Positions 14,625-16,884 of a DNA stretch of 16,884 nucleotides are shown here, piece after piece. The DNA lies in NCBI GenBank assembly GCA_950097605.1, contig CATNEU010000008.1, positions 1 to 16,884 on the forward strand. The letters run 5' to 3'. The position numbers and the translations under genes are program-made. Within the stretch, counting starts at the first letter, position 1; each line of letters starts with the position of its first letter. A model generated the notes under the pieces. That model had not been told where the DNA came from and did no database searches. It saw only the letters and a program-made list of their open reading frames with translations. The DNA is from an uncultured Oscillospiraceae bacterium. Its GTDB lineage: Bacteria; Bacillota; Clostridia; Oscillospirales; Ruminococcaceae.

Positions 14625-15221
14625 ATGATGCAGGCGTTGACAGACTTTTTCTTGCTCGCAATGACCGCCATATTCCTGGAGAATGCGATTTTTACCCGCG
14701 CGTTGGGAACCAGCCGCATGCTGATCGCCGCCAAGCGCGCCGACCAGATTTTCGCGTTTGGCATCCTGATTACCGTGATCACCATTTGCGCCTCTATTTT
14801 TACCTGTGTGATCAACATGCTGCTGATGCGGTATAGCTGGTGGTATTTGGTAGAACCGCTTTGCTACGTGGTGTGTATGTGCATTGTATTTTTAATTGTC
14901 CGCTATGCGCTCAAGGATTTCTTCCCCGGCCTGTATGACAAGGTGGGGCAGATGCTGCCGCTGGCCACCTTCAACGGCGCGGTTTTGGGGCCCCTGCTGC
15001 TCAGCGGGCACCAGGGCTATGATTTTTGGCAGTATTTAGCGTTCGGACTCGGCTCGGGCATTGGCTATACCATGGCGCTGCTGCTCGTCAGCGAAGGGCA
15101 GAGACGTCTGCGCCGCACGAATCTTCCCCGGGCATTCCGGGGCCTGCCGATCTCGCTGCTCTATATTGGCATTTTATCGCTGGGGTTTTATGGCCTGATT
15201 GGGCACCAACTGCCATTTTAG
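14625..15221 (+). CDS. RnfA/NqrE-like membrane protein without cluster cysteines
   Basis: The 198-residue protein has about six membrane spans and the RnfA pattern: IFLENAIFTRALGTSRML (16-33), MLPLATFNGAVLGPLLL (110-126), FGLGSGIGYTMALLL and a C-terminal RAFRGLPISLLYIGILSLGF. Canonical RnfA has LGICPFLG and TNCAVLG, whose cysteines complete the intramembrane [2Fe-2S] site with RnfE. Here those positions are S30 and G118. Several other cysteines (55, 61, 80, 84, 86) lie within spans but not at the ligand positions. The ATG has AGGGGG about 11 nt upstream and starts 6 bp after the stop of the rnfE-like gene. An RnfB gene, which normally follows RnfA, is absent. Confidence 0.9.
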   Translation: MMQALTDFFLLAMTAIFLENAIFTRALGTSRMLIAAKRADQIFAFGILITVITICASIFTCVINMLLMRYSWWYLVEPLCYVVCMCIVFLIVRYALKDFFPGLYDKVGQMLPLATFNGAVLGPLLLSGHQGYDFWQYLAFGLGSGIGYTMALLLVSEGQRRLRRTNLPRAFRGLPISLLYIGILSLGFYGLIGHQLPF

Positions 15222-15252
15222 GTCGATTGCAGGCAGATTTCTTAGAAAAATA

Positions 15253-15280
15253 TGTACAAATGCGGATTCTGTGCTATAAT
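15253..15280 (+). promoter_or_regulatory. Extended -10 promoter for the glycoside-hydrolase-like gene
   Basis: TGCTATAAT contains a perfect TATAAT (15275-15280) with the TGn extension, and TGTACA (15253-15258) lies 16 bp upstream as a partial -35. The start near 15287 gives a leader of about 170 nt that covers the methyltransferase-like remnant. Confidence 0.65.
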
Positions 15281-15309
15281 TGAATAGAATTTTCTGTGTA
15301 GTATTTTGA

Positions 15310-15459
15310 CATGCTATAGGAGGCCGCAGGCTTCCGCCCATCAAGGCGTCTGCTTTGGCGGTCGGCTGCCCGCGCGGGCCGAATGCCGGTATAGTACCCT
15401 GTCATCGGGTTATGCCATGCAGCCACCCGCCCGAAGGACTAAATGGAGGTGCGCACATT
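15310..15459 (+). pseudogene. Remnant of an O6-methylguanine-DNA methyltransferase C-terminal region
   Basis: About 50 codons in the frame of the downstream gene read, in order, IKASALAVG, RGPNAGIVPCHRVM and EGLNGG. The methyltransferase active-site region in Ogt/Ada/MGMT has the same order: (K/A)ASRAVG, an N-P-I segment, IVPCHRV with the methyl-accepting cysteine, then a G-L-x-G-(Y)-A-G-G tail. The copy has one extra residue before VG and is about two residues short between N and PCHRV. A stop codon lies just upstream at 15307-15309 and there is no N-terminal domain or start, so it cannot make an enzyme. It runs in frame into the TTG start of the next gene. A chance match cannot be fully excluded. 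Confidence 0.45.
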
Positions 15460-16674
15460 TTGAAAAAGATCAAGAGATACGGTTCCATCTATAAAAAGAG
15501 GCGGCGGTTCAGCCCCTGGAAAATCGCGTTGTTTGTTGTGTTGATTGCAGCCTGCTTCTTTGTGGGATTTTCAATTTACGACCCGGTTATTGATTTTCTG
15601 CAGGGCGGCGGGTCCAGCTCGTCCGAGCCGTCTTCCCAGCCGGGTCCGGCCCCCTCTTCCTCAGATTCTTCGGGCGGCAGTTCTTCGTCCGCCAGTAGCG
15701 AGCCAATCACATCGCAGGGGACCGTTGCGCTGTATATGCCTGCGGAGATTCTGACCGACCCCTCCAAGCTCGACGCGTTTATCGAGACGGCAAAGGAGAA
15801 AAAGGCCAATGCCGTGCTGATCGAACTCAAGGATGAAACCGGCGCCCTGTATTACCAGTCGGCGGTGGAAGCAGCCAAAACGGCCGTCAGTCCAAATGCC
15901 GTTTCGCTGCCGGAGGCTGTGAAAAAGCTCACCGAGAGCGGTCTTACACCAATGGGATATCTGCACGCATTTAAGGATGCGACTGCCTCCCGCGCAAATG
16001 TGGGCATGGCGGTGCAGTACAGGACCGCAAATGGCGGCCTCTGGCTGGACAACTATGCCAACCGCGGCGGTAAGCCTTGGCTCAACCCCAATTCGGAAGC
16101 GGCGCGGGCGTATATTTCCGCGCTCTGCAGCGAGGTGGCCGGTACCGGAATCAAACAGATCGTGTTGGACTCGGTGCAATTCCCGTCGGGCGTGGGACTG
16201 AATCTTGCCAATTACGGTGCAAACAGTGCAACGCTCAACAAAACCGAGGTGCTGAGCGGATTCCTAACAAATTTAGAGCAAAAATTACAGACGGTTTCTG
16301 CTAAAGTAGTGTTGGCGGTCAATTACACGGACGTCCTGACCGGCGTGACCGACCCCTACGGCGGCAGCCCGCTTTCCATTCAGGCGCCGGGCTATGCGCC
16401 CTATATCCTCCCGTCCACAATGCCCGCCAAGGTCACAGTGGACGGCGTGGAGGTCAGCAAGCCGGCGGATAATCCCGGCACGGTTGTGCAGCTAATTGCC
16501 GCGCAGTTGCGGTCTGCACTGTCCTTAAAGGGCGTTCCCGTGCTGCCGTTTATACAGGCATATTCCGATACGGCCAAGACCTATACACAGGCCGAGATCG
16601 ACGAGCAGATCAAGGCTGTTACAAATAATCTGGGTGAAAATATCATTCTGTATAGTCCGGACGGCGCTTATTAG
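15460..16674 (+). CDS. Membrane-anchored putative glycoside-hydrolase-like protein (DUF4015 type)
   Basis: I read the start as TTG at 15460, 8-10 nt after GGAGGTG; this gives MKKIKRYGSIYKKRRR, a basic N-terminus before one membrane span (21-40). A Ser/Pro/Gly-rich linker (51-86) follows, then a TIM-barrel-like domain (88-404). The domain resembles the putative glycosyl hydrolase family DUF4015: VALYMPAEIL, AVLIELKDETG, GLTPMGYLHAFKD, GGLWLDNYANRGGKPWLNPNS (W195, W207) and IKQIVLDSVQFP with D237, the counterpart of the usual DYIRFP. The protein is probably anchored in the membrane with the domain outside, acting on cell-wall or other glycans, but no substrate can be named. It follows the Rnf-like operon by 238 bp but has its own promoter and terminator. 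Confidence 0.85.
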   Translation: MKKIKRYGSIYKKRRRFSPWKIALFVVLIAACFFVGFSIYDPVIDFLQGGGSSSSEPSSQPGPAPSSSDSSGGSSSSASSEPITSQGTVALYMPAEILTDPSKLDAFIETAKEKKANAVLIELKDETGALYYQSAVEAAKTAVSPNAVSLPEAVKKLTESGLTPMGYLHAFKDATASRANVGMAVQYRTANGGLWLDNYANRGGKPWLNPNSEAARAYISALCSEVAGTGIKQIVLDSVQFPSGVGLNLANYGANSATLNKTEVLSGFLTNLEQKLQTVSAKVVLAVNYTDVLTGVTDPYGGSPLSIQAPGYAPYILPSTMPAKVTVDGVEVSKPADNPGTVVQLIAAQLRSALSLKGVPVLPFIQAYSDTAKTYTQAEIDEQIKAVTNNLGENIILYSPDGAY

Positions 16675-16695
16675 TCCAGGTTCGGGTGGTAGTTG

Positions 16696-16736
16696 AAAGC
16701 CTTGTCCGCTTTGCATAGATGCGGGCAAGGCTTTTG
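16696..16736 (+). terminator. Intrinsic terminator of the glycoside-hydrolase-like gene
   Basis: AAAGCCTTGTCCGC (16696-16709) pairs with GCGGGCAAGGCTTT (16721-16734) over 14 bp with one T-G pair and an 11-nt loop, ending in TTTT. It starts 22 bp after the stop codon. Confidence 0.88.
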
Positions 16737-16884
16737 TGTTGCGTGCGGGCGTGGAAGGCTGTTCCAACAACGGGCAATACCAGCTCCACCCGAAATTTTT
16801 TTTAGTAGGAACTAGTAAAAAGCGCACGACGGCGTATACTGGTATCAGAAGTTAAATCTTTAAATAATTCAAACAAAAATACAC

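Noticed and set aside
15287..15459. Leader of the glycoside-hydrolase-like gene as a riboswitch or T-box
   Set aside because: I could not place the conserved cores of TPP, SAM, cyclic-di-GMP, THF, T-box or similar classes; the methyltransferase remnant explains the sequence better.
16800..16884. Plus-strand TATACT at 16836-16846 region as a promoter for a gene beyond the window
   Set aside because: No acceptable -35 box lies 16-18 bp upstream and the downstream sequence is cut off by the window edge.

Overview
The window looks like a contig piece from a GC-moderate (roughly mid-50s %) anaerobic Firmicute, most likely an Oscillospiraceae-type clostridium. The grounds are a MecA-type adaptor, strong AGGAGG-type ribosome binding sites, consensus sigma-A promoters with 17-bp spacers, frequent TTG starts, and Rnf-family membrane proteins. 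No rRNA, tRNA, CRISPR array or complete mobile element is visible.

Layout. Bases 1-6441 hold the 3' part (2146 codons, open at the left edge) of a giant beta-rich protein with LysM-like segments, closed by a very strong terminator at 6487-6530. A small membrane protein (6619-7071, minus) and a divergent sugar phosphate isomerase/epimerase (7595-8344, plus) share a 520-bp spacer with two good opposing promoters. An AEC-family transporter follows (8575-9495, plus). Bases 9535-10420 hold three small minus-strand genes: an unknown 96-aa protein, a ribbon-helix-helix protein and an excisionase-like HTH protein. A perfect 13-bp inverted repeat brackets the -10 box upstream of the ribbon-helix-helix gene. 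Between the 96-aa gene and this gene, a plus-strand promoter followed by a terminator outlines a possible ~80-nt RNA. Bases 10536-11150 are gene-free, GC-rich and full of hairpins. Then come ribulose-phosphate 3-epimerase (11411-12067, TTG start) and, convergent to it, a MecA-family adaptor (12155-12739).

Bases 12974-15221 are a tight three-gene operon of membrane proteins homologous to RnfD, RnfE and RnfA. This is the most unusual part of the window. The companion subunits RnfC, RnfG and RnfB are absent. The RnfE and RnfA copies have lost all four cysteines that hold the intramembrane [2Fe-2S] cluster, and the RnfD copy has lost the threonine that carries covalent FMN. The trio therefore looks like a cofactor-free membrane core derived from Rnf/Nqr, with an unknown, possibly non-redox, function. 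The last gene (15460-16674) is a membrane-anchored putative glycoside-hydrolase-like protein (DUF4015 type) with its own promoter. Its leader contains what looks like the degraded C-terminal end of an O6-methylguanine-DNA methyltransferase gene, in frame with it.

Functional links between the blocks are weak. Most genes have their own promoter, and only the Rnf-like trio is clearly an operon. Family assignments rest on motifs read by eye; no database search was possible.
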